Part shown: positions 5,325-11,691 of the stretch, one piece after another | Layout of the letters: each line of letters opens with the position of its first letter | Position numbering within the stretch: the stretch's first letter is position 1 | Source: Victivallales bacterium | GTDB lineage: Bacteria > Verrucomicrobiota > Lentisphaeria > Oligosphaerales > Lenti-02 | Assembly (NCBI GenBank): GCA_018648945.1 | Contig: JABGQJ010000191.1 | Location: 1 to 11,691, forward strand | Direction of reading: 5' to 3' | Length of the DNA stretch: 11,691 nucleotides | Made by a program: the position numbers and the translations under genes | The notes under the pieces: model-generated | The model's database searches: none | What the model was told of the DNA's origin: nothing | Seen by the model: only the letters and a program-made list of their open reading frames with translations

Positions 5325-8135
5325 TCAGTACCAGACGTTCAGCTCGCCTCCGTGGGGCAGGCGGATCACGAGCCGTTCCCGCTGGTAGGTCCACCCTAGC
5401 GCCGCCGCGCCGCGCTCTGGTGCGATGGGCTGACCAGCCAACTCCAGCCGCTTTGGTTTCTGGCCGCCAAGTACAATCTCGCACGGGCCTTCGGACGCCA
5501 GGCGGAACGACGCGCACCTGCGGGGCTGATCGAAGCTGGCGGCGGTCAGGTCGGCCCCGGACCAGTCTTCCAGCCAGGCTGGATCGTCTCGGGTTTCCAC
5601 CAGGGCGTGGAGGTACTCATGACACGCGTTGTTCCGCTGGTAGAAGACCTTCAGGAACCGCCGCACGAGGTCCTGCTCCGCGACTCGCCGGAAGTTCTCC
5701 CGCACGGTGGCGGTGGGCACTGCCGGGTCGCGGACCTCGAACAGCATGAGCTCGTAGGCAGTGATCCCTCCGGTTGCGCCGTGCCGGCGATTGAGTTCGG
5801 CGCAGAACGCTTCGCTGCTCCACTCAGGATAGAGCTTCTTGTAGAGGGCGTGGAACTCACTGGTTTGGCGGGGCATGAGCCGGTAGAACAGATCCGGACA
5901 CTCGTAGCCGACGCCCTCGGCCACGAGGCTGTAGTAGCTCCATTTCTGGACGACTAGGTTCTCGCCGCGCAGGTCGTCGGAAGCGAAGACCTGCCGGCCG
6001 ATCCGCCGGGACTCGATCAAGGTGGGGATCTCGAACTGCTCTGGCCGTTCGACCATGCTGTGCGCGACCTGCCATGGCTTGGCGTCATAGAAGCGGTTGA
6101 TGGTGGTGCCGAGATTGAACATGGCCAGGCGCATGGCGGCGTGCTTGGCGTGCAGGTACACGCCTCGCCGCCAGGCAGGCTCATCGCCAACCTTCCGCGC
6201 CAGTTCCCTGAAACCGATGTAGCCCGGGTAGCAGCTGGTATCGGTCCACCGCGCGCCGCTCTCGCAACCGGAGGCCGACATGCAGGCCCAATCCTGCAGT
6301 ACTTCGAAGAGGCCTTCGATCCCCTTGACCAGCTCCCAGTTGCGCTTGACGATGTCCCAGGAACCCGACAGCTGGGCCAGTTGGTAGATCCGGTAGAGTC
6401 CCAGCCCGTTCCCCCATTCCAGGTCCGTCAGGGGACGCGTGGCATCACTGAGCGAGAGCCCTTGGCGGCGGAGGGAGGGCACGGAATACGAGACGTGGTA
6501 GGATTTCTGGGTGTAGGGCTCCGTGCGCTTGAACCAGATCGGACGGACGAAGTCCTTCAGGATGTCCGGGCTGCGCGAGATGCTCTTGTAGAGCTCGGTA
6601 TGCTGGAACAGCTCCTGGTCGTCCAGGCAGTCAATGAGGTATTCCCGTGCGTTGGCCTTGAGGGCCCGGCGGGAGGCCGGTTCCATGTATGGCCAGACCA
6701 GTGCCCACTCCGAGATCATGTTTGCCGCGTCGACGATGTTGCGGTCCGGGCGCGTCCAGTAGCCCGGGAACAAGGCTCCTGGCAGGGGGCGGCTGCCGTC
6801 GTGGCGTCGGATGGGATGCCTCTGCCGCACTTCCTGACCGGCCTTCGAGCCCTCCGCCCAAGGCAGCGGAACCCGGGTTCCGACCGGGGGGATCGGTAGC
6901 TCGTAGGACGACTCCGTGCGCCCCAGAGCGGCCTGCAGCGGTCCGTACAAGGTGGGGAAAGCCAGGTCGGTTGCGTCGTCCAGCAGCCGGATCCTCGGGC
7001 ACGCGGTGGCGGCAACGCGCAGTACCGGGGGATACGGCGCGATGGGGATCGGCTGCGAGCCCCAGGCGGTCTTGAGATGGCGATACTCGAATGCCTGGCG
7101 AATGGTGACCACATCCCGCTCGGGATCGACTCGGAAGGACTCCTTGCAGTCCACCACGTAGTCCAGCAGGGCCTTGGACCAGAACCGACTGCGGCAGACG
7201 GCATCCCGGACGAAGGCCGGCTTGGCCGTCTGCTCTGGAGAGAAGCCTTCCATCCCGTAGGGCTCGGTCAGAATCACATAGCCCACCTGTTCCGGGAATG
7301 GCAGCGTCAGCGAGGCAAGTTTGTCGTCCTTGAACTCCAAGACGAGCTCGTCGGGATTGTTCTGGAGGATCACCAGCAAGGGGACGTCTGGATAGGCTCT
7401 GCTGCCGCTCAACAGCAGCCAATTGTCGGCCAGCCTGCCGTCGCCATCGGCGCTGTAGACTGGGGTGCCCGGCTGCAACGTGCGGCGGGTGACACCGCCT
7501 TGCAGGGGTAGGATGACAGAGGTGTAGCCGGGCGTCCGGGAGAGATCCAGGCGGATTGCCGGCTCCTGTGTCTCGATCAGCACGCCGGGATGGACGATGT
7601 TGTAGGTTACCTGGAAGGCGAAACGCTCGCCCTTCTTCCTGCCGAAGAAATCGCCGGTTGCCGTGAAGTCCGTTCCCCAGGTCACTGCTACCCAGTTGAC
7701 GCCGATATCGTCGGGCGGCGTGACGGCACCCCAGATGGGGTCGATTCGCGGCCCATTGCTGCGGGCTTGGGGAGGATCGAATGAGACTGCCCACCGTAGC
7801 TTGTTCAGATTGCGGGGGTTGCCAGCCAGGTGGGCTTTCTGGATGGTCCCGAACTGCGGGTACGTATACCCAAGCAACCCATCGCCCTTGCTGTAGCCGA
7901 AGCGTCCCGCGCTGGTGATTGCCATGCCCAGCCCGGGCTGGAAGCCCTTGGCATCCCCCGCCGTGGCTTTCTTGGCGCGTGGTTGGGTAGCGGCAACAGC
8001 CCCCAGAAACGCCGGCGGAAACGCATCAAGTGGCCCCAGCAGCGCCTGTTGGGGAGCAGCGCCTGCCCGGTCGATTGGGACTGTCGCCAAGGAGAGTCCC
8101 ATGGCCAGGGATATCGCATCGCGGGCCGCCATCAT
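5325..8135 (-). CDS. Large exported protein with six-hairpin-like helical core and flanking beta domains; putative unassigned carbohydrate-active enzyme
   Basis: A 936-residue protein of a family I do not recognise. Residues 1-27 look like a signal peptide (MMAARDAISLAMGLSLATVP, then IDRAGA), followed by a low-complexity linker to about 60. Residues about 65-350 are beta-rich with many aromatic and Gly positions, like the N-terminal sandwich of (alpha/alpha)6 glycosidases. Residues about 455-850 are mainly helical: NIVDAANMISEWALVWPYM (466-484), GLGLYRIYQLAQLSGSWDIV (577-596), the conserved-looking ARWTDTSCYPGY (628-639) and LHAKHAAMRLAMFNLG (661-676). The repeated helix-turn-helix spacing suggests a toroid. 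The last 80 residues are again beta-rich and end ELNVWY. Fold assignment is inference; W630, D632 and E625 are only candidates for a catalytic site. The start is supported by GAGGAG 8 bases upstream. Same strand as the propeller gene and divergent from the mosaic gene at 8364. A polysaccharide lyase or a non-catalytic toroid are alternatives. Confidence 0.75.
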   Translation of the reverse strand: MMAARDAISLAMGLSLATVPIDRAGAAPQQALLGPLDAFPPAFLGAVAATQPRAKKATAGDAKGFQPGLGMAITSAGRFGYSKGDGLLGYTYPQFGTIQKAHLAGNPRNLNKLRWAVSFDPPQARSNGPRIDPIWGAVTPPDDIGVNWVAVTWGTDFTATGDFFGRKKGERFAFQVTYNIVHPGVLIETQEPAIRLDLSRTPGYTSVILPLQGGVTRRTLQPGTPVYSADGDGRLADNWLLLSGSRAYPDVPLLVILQNNPDELVLEFKDDKLASLTLPFPEQVGYVILTEPYGMEGFSPEQTAKPAFVRDAVCRSRFWSKALLDYVVDCKESFRVDPERDVVTIRQAFEYRHLKTAWGSQPIPIAPYPPVLRVAATACPRIRLLDDATDLAFPTLYGPLQAALGRTESSYELPIPPVGTRVPLPWAEGSKAGQEVRQRHPIRRHDGSRPLPGALFPGYWTRPDRNIVDAANMISEWALVWPYMEPASRRALKANAREYLIDCLDDQELFQHTELYKSISRSPDILKDFVRPIWFKRTEPYTQKSYHVSYSVPSLRRQGLSLSDATRPLTDLEWGNGLGLYRIYQLAQLSGSWDIVKRNWELVKGIEGLFEVLQDWACMSASGCESGARWTDTSCYPGYIGFRELARKVGDEPAWRRGVYLHAKHAAMRLAMFNLGTTINRFYDAKPWQVAHSMVERPEQFEIPTLIESRRIGRQVFASDDLRGENLVVQKWSYYSLVAEGVGYECPDLFYRLMPRQTSEFHALYKKLYPEWSSEAFCAELNRRHGATGGITAYELMLFEVRDPAVPTATVRENFRRVAEQDLVRRFLKVFYQRNNACHEYLHALVETRDDPAWLEDWSGADLTAASFDQPRRCASFRLASEGPCEIVLGGQKPKRLELAGQPIAPERGAAALGWTYQRERLVIRLPHGGELNVWY

Positions 8136-8143
8136 ACCGACTG

Positions 8144-8149
8144 CTCCTC
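8144..8149 (-). promoter_or_regulatory. Ribosome binding site deciding the start of the 936-residue gene
   Basis: GAGGAG on the minus strand lies 8 bases before the first of two adjacent ATG codons (8135-8133 and 8132-8130). Its strength and spacing favour the first. Confidence 0.7.
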
Positions 8150-8200
8150 ATCGTGTAACCGGGCGCTCAATGCTGGATGGGTTGGGCGCACAGCCTATGG

Positions 8201-8221
8201 CCGCGCCAAGCTGTGGCGCGG
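8201..8221. promoter_or_regulatory. Perfect 8-bp inverted repeat in the divergent intergenic region
   Basis: CCGCGCCA (8201-8208), AGCTG, TGGCGCGG (8214-8221) is a perfect stem with a 5-base loop. It lies 66 bases upstream of the minus-strand gene and 143 bases upstream of the plus-strand gene, so it could be a shared operator or a leader hairpin for the minus-strand transcript. No recognisable minus-strand promoter was found next to it. Confidence 0.4.
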
Positions 8222-8234
8222 ATTTGGCAACCAG

Positions 8235-8250
8235 ACGACTTTACTGTCGT
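8235..8250. promoter_or_regulatory. Inverted repeat surrounding the candidate -35 box, possible operator
   Basis: ACGAC (8235-8239) and GTCGT (8246-8250) are perfect 5-bp arms with a 6-base spacer that contains the proposed -35 element. A protein bound here would compete with RNA polymerase. Short arms make chance occurrence plausible. Confidence 0.3.
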
Positions 8251-8267
8251 TGTAAGGGGCATACAAT
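8240..8267 (+). promoter_or_regulatory. Candidate sigma70-like promoter for the mosaic propeller gene
   Basis: TTTACT (8240-8245, four of six to TTGACA) and TACAAT (8262-8267, five of six to TATAAT) are separated by 16 bp. Transcription would begin near 8274 and leave a leader of about 90 bases before the GTG start. This is the best -10/-35 pair I see in the 228-bp gap, but promoter consensus in this lineage is not established. Confidence 0.4.
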
Positions 8268-8354
8268 GACGTACGCGGGGGACACTTCCGACCTGTGCAT
8301 CCCCGCCATGATCAAGTGACTTCCGTCCTCGGCAACTGCCGATGCGTAGCAAGT

Positions 8355-8358
8355 GAGG
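8355..8358 (+). promoter_or_regulatory. Ribosome binding site supporting the GTG start at 8364
   Basis: GAGG (extended GTGAGG from 8353) ends 5 bases before GTG. The reading frame has no ATG close to the signal peptide; the ATG at 8381 is in another frame. This makes GTG the likely start. Confidence 0.55.
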
Positions 8359-8363
8359 CCGCC

Positions 8364-11300
8364 GTGAACAGAGCGTTAGCATGCCTCCTGGCCTGGATTC
8401 TCGCCCTCTCCGTCGTCCGCGCTGACTGGCCATCTTTCCGTCACGACAACCGGCGGAGCGCCAGCACCAGCGAATCTCCGGGGGCAGATTTCTTCCTGCA
8501 GTGGGAGGCGCGGTCTCGGCACCGTCCGTCCCCGGCCTGGCCAGCCCCGACGGAGGAACTGCCCCGGATGCACTCGGACAATGCGTCTCACGCCGTGTTG
8601 GCGAGCGGCAGGGCCTTCTTTGCTTCGTCGGTCACCAACGAGCTGACCTGCATCGATGCCGTCTCGGGCAAGGTGGTTTGGACCTTCCTTACTGGTGGCC
8701 CGGTACGGAACACACCCACGGTCGCGAACGACAGCGTCTATGTGGGCTCGGACGACGGCTGGGTCTACTGCCTGGCCGCCGCCAACGGTGACCTCCGCTG
8801 GCGGTATCGGCCCGGCCCGAACGAGCGGAAGGTGCTCGGCAACGGTCGCATGATCTCACGCTGGCCGGTACGGACCAATGTCCTCGTCGATGGCGGGGTC
8901 GCCTACGTCGGGGCAGGCGTGTTCCCCCACGAGGGCATCTTCATCTGTGCCCTCCAGGCTGACAACGGCGCTCTGATCTGGCAGAACGACCGCATCGGAA
9001 ACCGCTCCCACGAGCTCAAATACGGGGGCATGTCTCCCCAAGGCCACCTCCTCGCCAGTTCGGATGTGCTCTACGTCCCCTCGGGGAGAGCCATCCCCGC
9101 CGCCTTCGCTCGGAAGACGGGAGAGTTCCTGTTCTTCATGAGTACGTCGGGGGATCCTTGGAGCTACAACTTCGGCGGCAACTGGGCCTCGCTGGACGAG
9201 GGGAAGATCGTGGTCGGCGTGGAGAGACGAGGGGTGCCAGCCAAGATCGCCTATGACCGAAGGCGGGGCAAGCGCATCGGGGATCTCTACGGTTGGTTCC
9301 CGAGTATCGACATGGTGTTGACACGGCAGACCGCATTCGCCCTCAGCACGGGGGGCGTCTACGCGGTTGATCGGACCCTCGTCTCCGAGCAGGATCTGGC
9401 GAAGGCCAACGAGGCCGGCAGCGAGATGAGGGTACTGGGCCTGAAGATCCGCGGATTGAGAAAGACACTTGGCCGCCTCAAGGCCGGGGACGATGCGAAA
9501 CGCGGCCCACTCACCGAGCAGATTGAGGTGGTCTCGCGCAGGATTGGGGCGCTTGAGTCCGAGGAACGGGAGCTGAGGAAGCGAAGCGCCAAATGGCACC
9601 TTCCGTTGACCGATGGCAAGGCCCTCATTCTGGCCGGAGACTTGGTTTTCGCCGGCGGCGATGGGCAGGTGGTCGGGATGGATGCCGGCAGTGGCAAGCT
9701 GGTCTGGCAGACGAAGGTCACGGGACGAGCCGTTAGTTTGGCCGCAACCGCCGACTATCTCCTGGTCAGTACGGATGCGGGCCGGGTCTCCTGCTATGGC
9801 AGGAAGGAAGCCGCGCAGCCGGTGGAGATCGCCCCCGAGACCAGTGAGAACCCCTATGCCGACGTGGCGGCTGGCGATCTCTGCCGGTCGGCGGCGACCG
9901 CCATCCTCGAACAGACCGGAGTCACCAAGGGATGGTGCCTGGTTCTCGACTGCGGGACCGGGCAGCTTGCCTACGAACTGGCGCGCAACACGGACCTGCA
10001 GATCGTCGGTCTCCAACCGGACCCGGGCAAACGCGCCCAGGCACGCGACCGGCTTGGGAAGGCTGGGTACTGGGGCACCCGCGTTGTCGTCGAGCCGTGG
10101 GACATCTCTGAACTGCCGGATTTCTTCGCCAACCTCGTGGTCTCCGAAGGGTTGTTGACCACGGTGGGAGAAGCGCTGGCAGACGAGCAGATCACTCGCG
10201 TCCTCCGGCCGGGTGGGGGCATCGCCATGTTGGGGCACCGTGCACAGGGCGCGCGGGCGATCTCCTGGCGGAAGACAGTCCGGGACAAGCTCTCCAACAC
10301 TGGGAGTTGGACCCATCTATACGGCAATCCGCAGAACACCGGCTCTTCCCGTGACCAACGGGTGAAAGGACCGATGGAAGTGCAGTGGTTCGGGGAGCCC
10401 GGCCCGGTCGGGATGGTGGACCGCCATTTCAGTGGCGTCCCCCCGCTGGCGATGAACGGACGTCTCTTCGTGACCGGGCAGAAGCGCCTGAAGGCCTATG
10501 ACGCCTACAACGGAACCCTCCTGTGGGACAAGGAGATCCCCTTTGACGGGGGGGCGGATCGACTGGCGGGCGTGCATCACTATGGCACCAATGTGGCCCT
10601 GTCGGAGACGGCCCTCCTCATCACCACGGACAGCCGCTGCTTCCAGATCGACCAGGCCAACGGCGAGACCATCCGGCAATACGACATCCCGGCCGCAGTG
10701 AAGCACTACCGCCGGTGGGGGACGATCACGTGCGTCGGGAACGTCCTGGTGGGAACAGCGGGGTGGACGCCTCACAGTCACACCATCTTCGCCTACGATC
10801 TCGACACCGGGAAGCTGAAGTGGGCTCAGGCAGGCTCTGGCATCACCCATATCTCGCTTACGGTCACTGACAACGCGGTCTTCTACCTCACCGGCGATGC
10901 CGATGAGCAGCAACGGGCGCAGGCGTTGGCCGAGAGGAAGGCAATGGTCGCAAAGGGCAGCTATGTGGAGGGTGCCGAACGCGACCTTCCTGCCGCTAAG
11001 ATGGACGTGAGAATGGCCGTTCTGAGAGACCTGGACAGTGGGGATATCATCTGGCGGAAACCGCTTGACCTGACTGACTGCGGGCCGCGTCTACCGAACT
11101 GGCGCAAGGGCGCCGGGGGAGCCAAGTGGCCGTATGTCGGAGCTGCCTATGCGGACGGTCTACTGGCGTTCTACGGCCACTTCGGCAATCACGACGCCCA
11201 TGTCTTTGACTGGAGCAAATCGAAGCAGACCGAACGGCGGGTGACGGTAGTCTCGGCGGCAGATGGCAAGATGGTGTGGTCGCGCCCGTTCCATTACCTG

Positions 11301-11691
11301 CAGAAGCCGATCATCGTTGGCGCGCGTGCCATCACCGGTTGGGTGCCACATCGGGATGGGATTCTCAAGGCTGACCTGGCCAAGCAGGGGCTGGGGAAGG
11401 CTGGCTTCAAACAGCTGTTCTTCGCCGGCAAGCGGCAGGTTCTTGCGCGCTACCCGAACGTCGATCCGGCCGAGCCGATCACCAGTGGTTGGGCGTATAT
11501 CAGCCAGCAGAAGGCGCCCGCAGAAGCCATCGCGGCGGCCAATCCGAAGCGGGTGATGCAGCTCCGTCAGGAGGATGTCCGGCGCTGGGCCAACCCGACG
11601 CGGGGCCAGGTCTCCATCTTCTCCGGGCATGAATGGTGGAACAACATTGTGCCGATTGCGCGTGTCTCCGCCGATGGGGCTACCATCACGC
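8364..11691 (+). CDS. Exported mosaic protein: PQQ-like propeller, coiled-coil insert, SAM-methyltransferase fold, more propeller, beta-helix start; cut by window edge
   Basis: The frame is open for 1109 codons from a GTG start to the right edge, so the C-terminus is missing. Residues 1-21 are a signal peptide (NRALACLLAWILALSVVRA after the start), followed by DWPSFRHDNR, a form of the W-P-x-F-R opening of PQQ-like propellers. Blade motifs appear at 96-106 (CIDAVSGKVVW), 136-148, 438-448 (GMDAGSGKLVW), 711-721 (AYDAYNGTLLW), 810-820 (AYDLDTGKLKW) and about 961-972. Residues 341-409 are a charged, likely coiled-coil insert. Residues about 505-625 resemble a class I methyltransferase: LVLDCGTGQLAYELA around D529, IVGLQPDPGKRAQARDRL around Q551, and RVLRPGGGIAMLG at 613-625. 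Residues 1018-1032 (LFFAGKRQVLARYPN) resemble the N-terminal cap of bacterial beta-helix proteins. Q551 sits where an acidic ribose-binding residue is usual, so methyltransferase activity is doubtful. Not proven to bind PQQ; the propeller may be a BamB-like scaffold. Divergent from the 936-residue gene. Confidence 0.82.
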   Translation, partial: MNRALACLLAWILALSVVRADWPSFRHDNRRSASTSESPGADFFLQWEARSRHRPSPAWPAPTEELPRMHSDNASHAVLASGRAFFASSVTNELTCIDAVSGKVVWTFLTGGPVRNTPTVANDSVYVGSDDGWVYCLAAANGDLRWRYRPGPNERKVLGNGRMISRWPVRTNVLVDGGVAYVGAGVFPHEGIFICALQADNGALIWQNDRIGNRSHELKYGGMSPQGHLLASSDVLYVPSGRAIPAAFARKTGEFLFFMSTSGDPWSYNFGGNWASLDEGKIVVGVERRGVPAKIAYDRRRGKRIGDLYGWFPSIDMVLTRQTAFALSTGGVYAVDRTLVSEQDLAKANEAGSEMRVLGLKIRGLRKTLGRLKAGDDAKRGPLTEQIEVVSRRIGALESEERELRKRSAKWHLPLTDGKALILAGDLVFAGGDGQVVGMDAGSGKLVWQTKVTGRAVSLAATADYLLVSTDAGRVSCYGRKEAAQPVEIAPETSENPYADVAAGDLCRSAATAILEQTGVTKGWCLVLDCGTGQLAYELARNTDLQIVGLQPDPGKRAQARDRLGKAGYWGTRVVVEPWDISELPDFFANLVVSEGLLTTVGEALADEQITRVLRPGGGIAMLGHRAQGARAISWRKTVRDKLSNTGSWTHLYGNPQNTGSSRDQRVKGPMEVQWFGEPGPVGMVDRHFSGVPPLAMNGRLFVTGQKRLKAYDAYNGTLLWDKEIPFDGGADRLAGVHHYGTNVALSETALLITTDSRCFQIDQANGETIRQYDIPAAVKHYRRWGTITCVGNVLVGTAGWTPHSHTIFAYDLDTGKLKWAQAGSGITHISLTVTDNAVFYLTGDADEQQRAQALAERKAMVAKGSYVEGAERDLPAAKMDVRMAVLRDLDSGDIIWRKPLDLTDCGPRLPNWRKGAGGAKWPYVGAAYADGLLAFYGHFGNHDAHVFDWSKSKQTERRVTVVSAADGKMVWSRPFHYLQKPIIVGARAITGWVPHRDGILKADLAKQGLGKAGFKQLFFAGKRQVLARYPNVDPAEPITSGWAYISQQKAPAEAIAAANPKRVMQLRQEDVRRWANPTRGQVSIFSGHEWWNNIVPIARVSADGATIT

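Noticed and set aside
6631..7794. Minus-strand open frame of 387 codons in a second frame within the 936-residue gene
   Set aside because: It lies wholly inside a longer frame with a strong ribosome binding site and signal peptide, and its translation is Arg/Pro/Gly-rich without domain features.
8856..10316. Long minus-strand open frame of 486 codons opposite the mosaic gene
   Set aside because: The plus strand in this interval encodes recognisable propeller and methyltransferase motifs in one uninterrupted frame. Long antisense frames are expected in such G+C-rich DNA, and this one shows no domain, signal peptide or ribosome binding site.
1..11691. CRISPR array, tRNA, rRNA, riboswitch or phage attachment site
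   Set aside because: No regularly spaced repeats, no cloverleaf or rRNA-like segments and no integrase-adjacent repeats were noticed by eye. A covariance-model scan would be needed to exclude small structured RNAs.

Overview
The window looks like GC-rich chromosomal DNA from a free-living polymer-degrading bacterium of the Planctomycetota / Armatimonadota / Verrucomicrobiota-Lentisphaerota kind. This is an inference from style: very large exported proteins, a PQQ-type propeller fused to other domains, clan GH-A enzymes with N-terminal jelly-roll modules, and an IS4-type transposase with a DUF4372-like N-terminus. No rRNA, tRNA or taxonomic marker is present, so the phylum stays open.

Layout. 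(1) Positions 1-380, minus strand: the N-terminal 126 codons of an IS4-family transposase that runs off the left edge, with a leader hairpin that overlaps its ribosome binding site. (2) Positions 381-564: an intergenic stretch with a 12-bp tandem repeat and a 13-bp palindrome. (3) Positions 565-3222, plus strand: an exported clan GH-A glycoside hydrolase (885 aa), GH42-like, with both catalytic glutamates recognisable. (4) Positions 3271-5169, minus strand: an exported beta-propeller protein (632 aa), convergent with gene 3 across a 48-bp gap holding a perfect 8-bp-arm palindrome. (5) Positions 5325-8135, minus strand: a large exported protein (936 aa) of unrecognised family whose middle looks like a six-hairpin (alpha/alpha) toroid flanked by beta domains, a plausible unassigned carbohydrate-active enzyme. 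(6) Positions 8136-8363: a divergent intergenic region with two inverted repeats and a candidate sigma70-like promoter. (7) Positions 8364-11691, plus strand, running off the right edge: a mosaic protein of at least 1109 residues with a signal peptide, PQQ-like propeller repeats, a coiled-coil insert, an embedded class I SAM-methyltransferase fold, more propeller repeats, and what looks like the start of a right-handed beta-helix domain.

How the genes may work together: all four non-transposon genes carry N-terminal signal peptides and large extracytoplasmic-type folds, and at least one is a convincing glycosidase. The neighbourhood reads as an outer-envelope/periplasmic glycan-processing locus. 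There is no transporter, SusC/D pair, sulfatase or regulator inside the window, so the substrate cannot be inferred. The most unusual object is the propeller-methyltransferase-beta-helix fusion: a SAM-binding fold sits inside an apparently exported protein, and the residue that normally binds the SAM ribose appears to be Gln. The 936-residue protein is the best candidate for an undescribed enzyme family.
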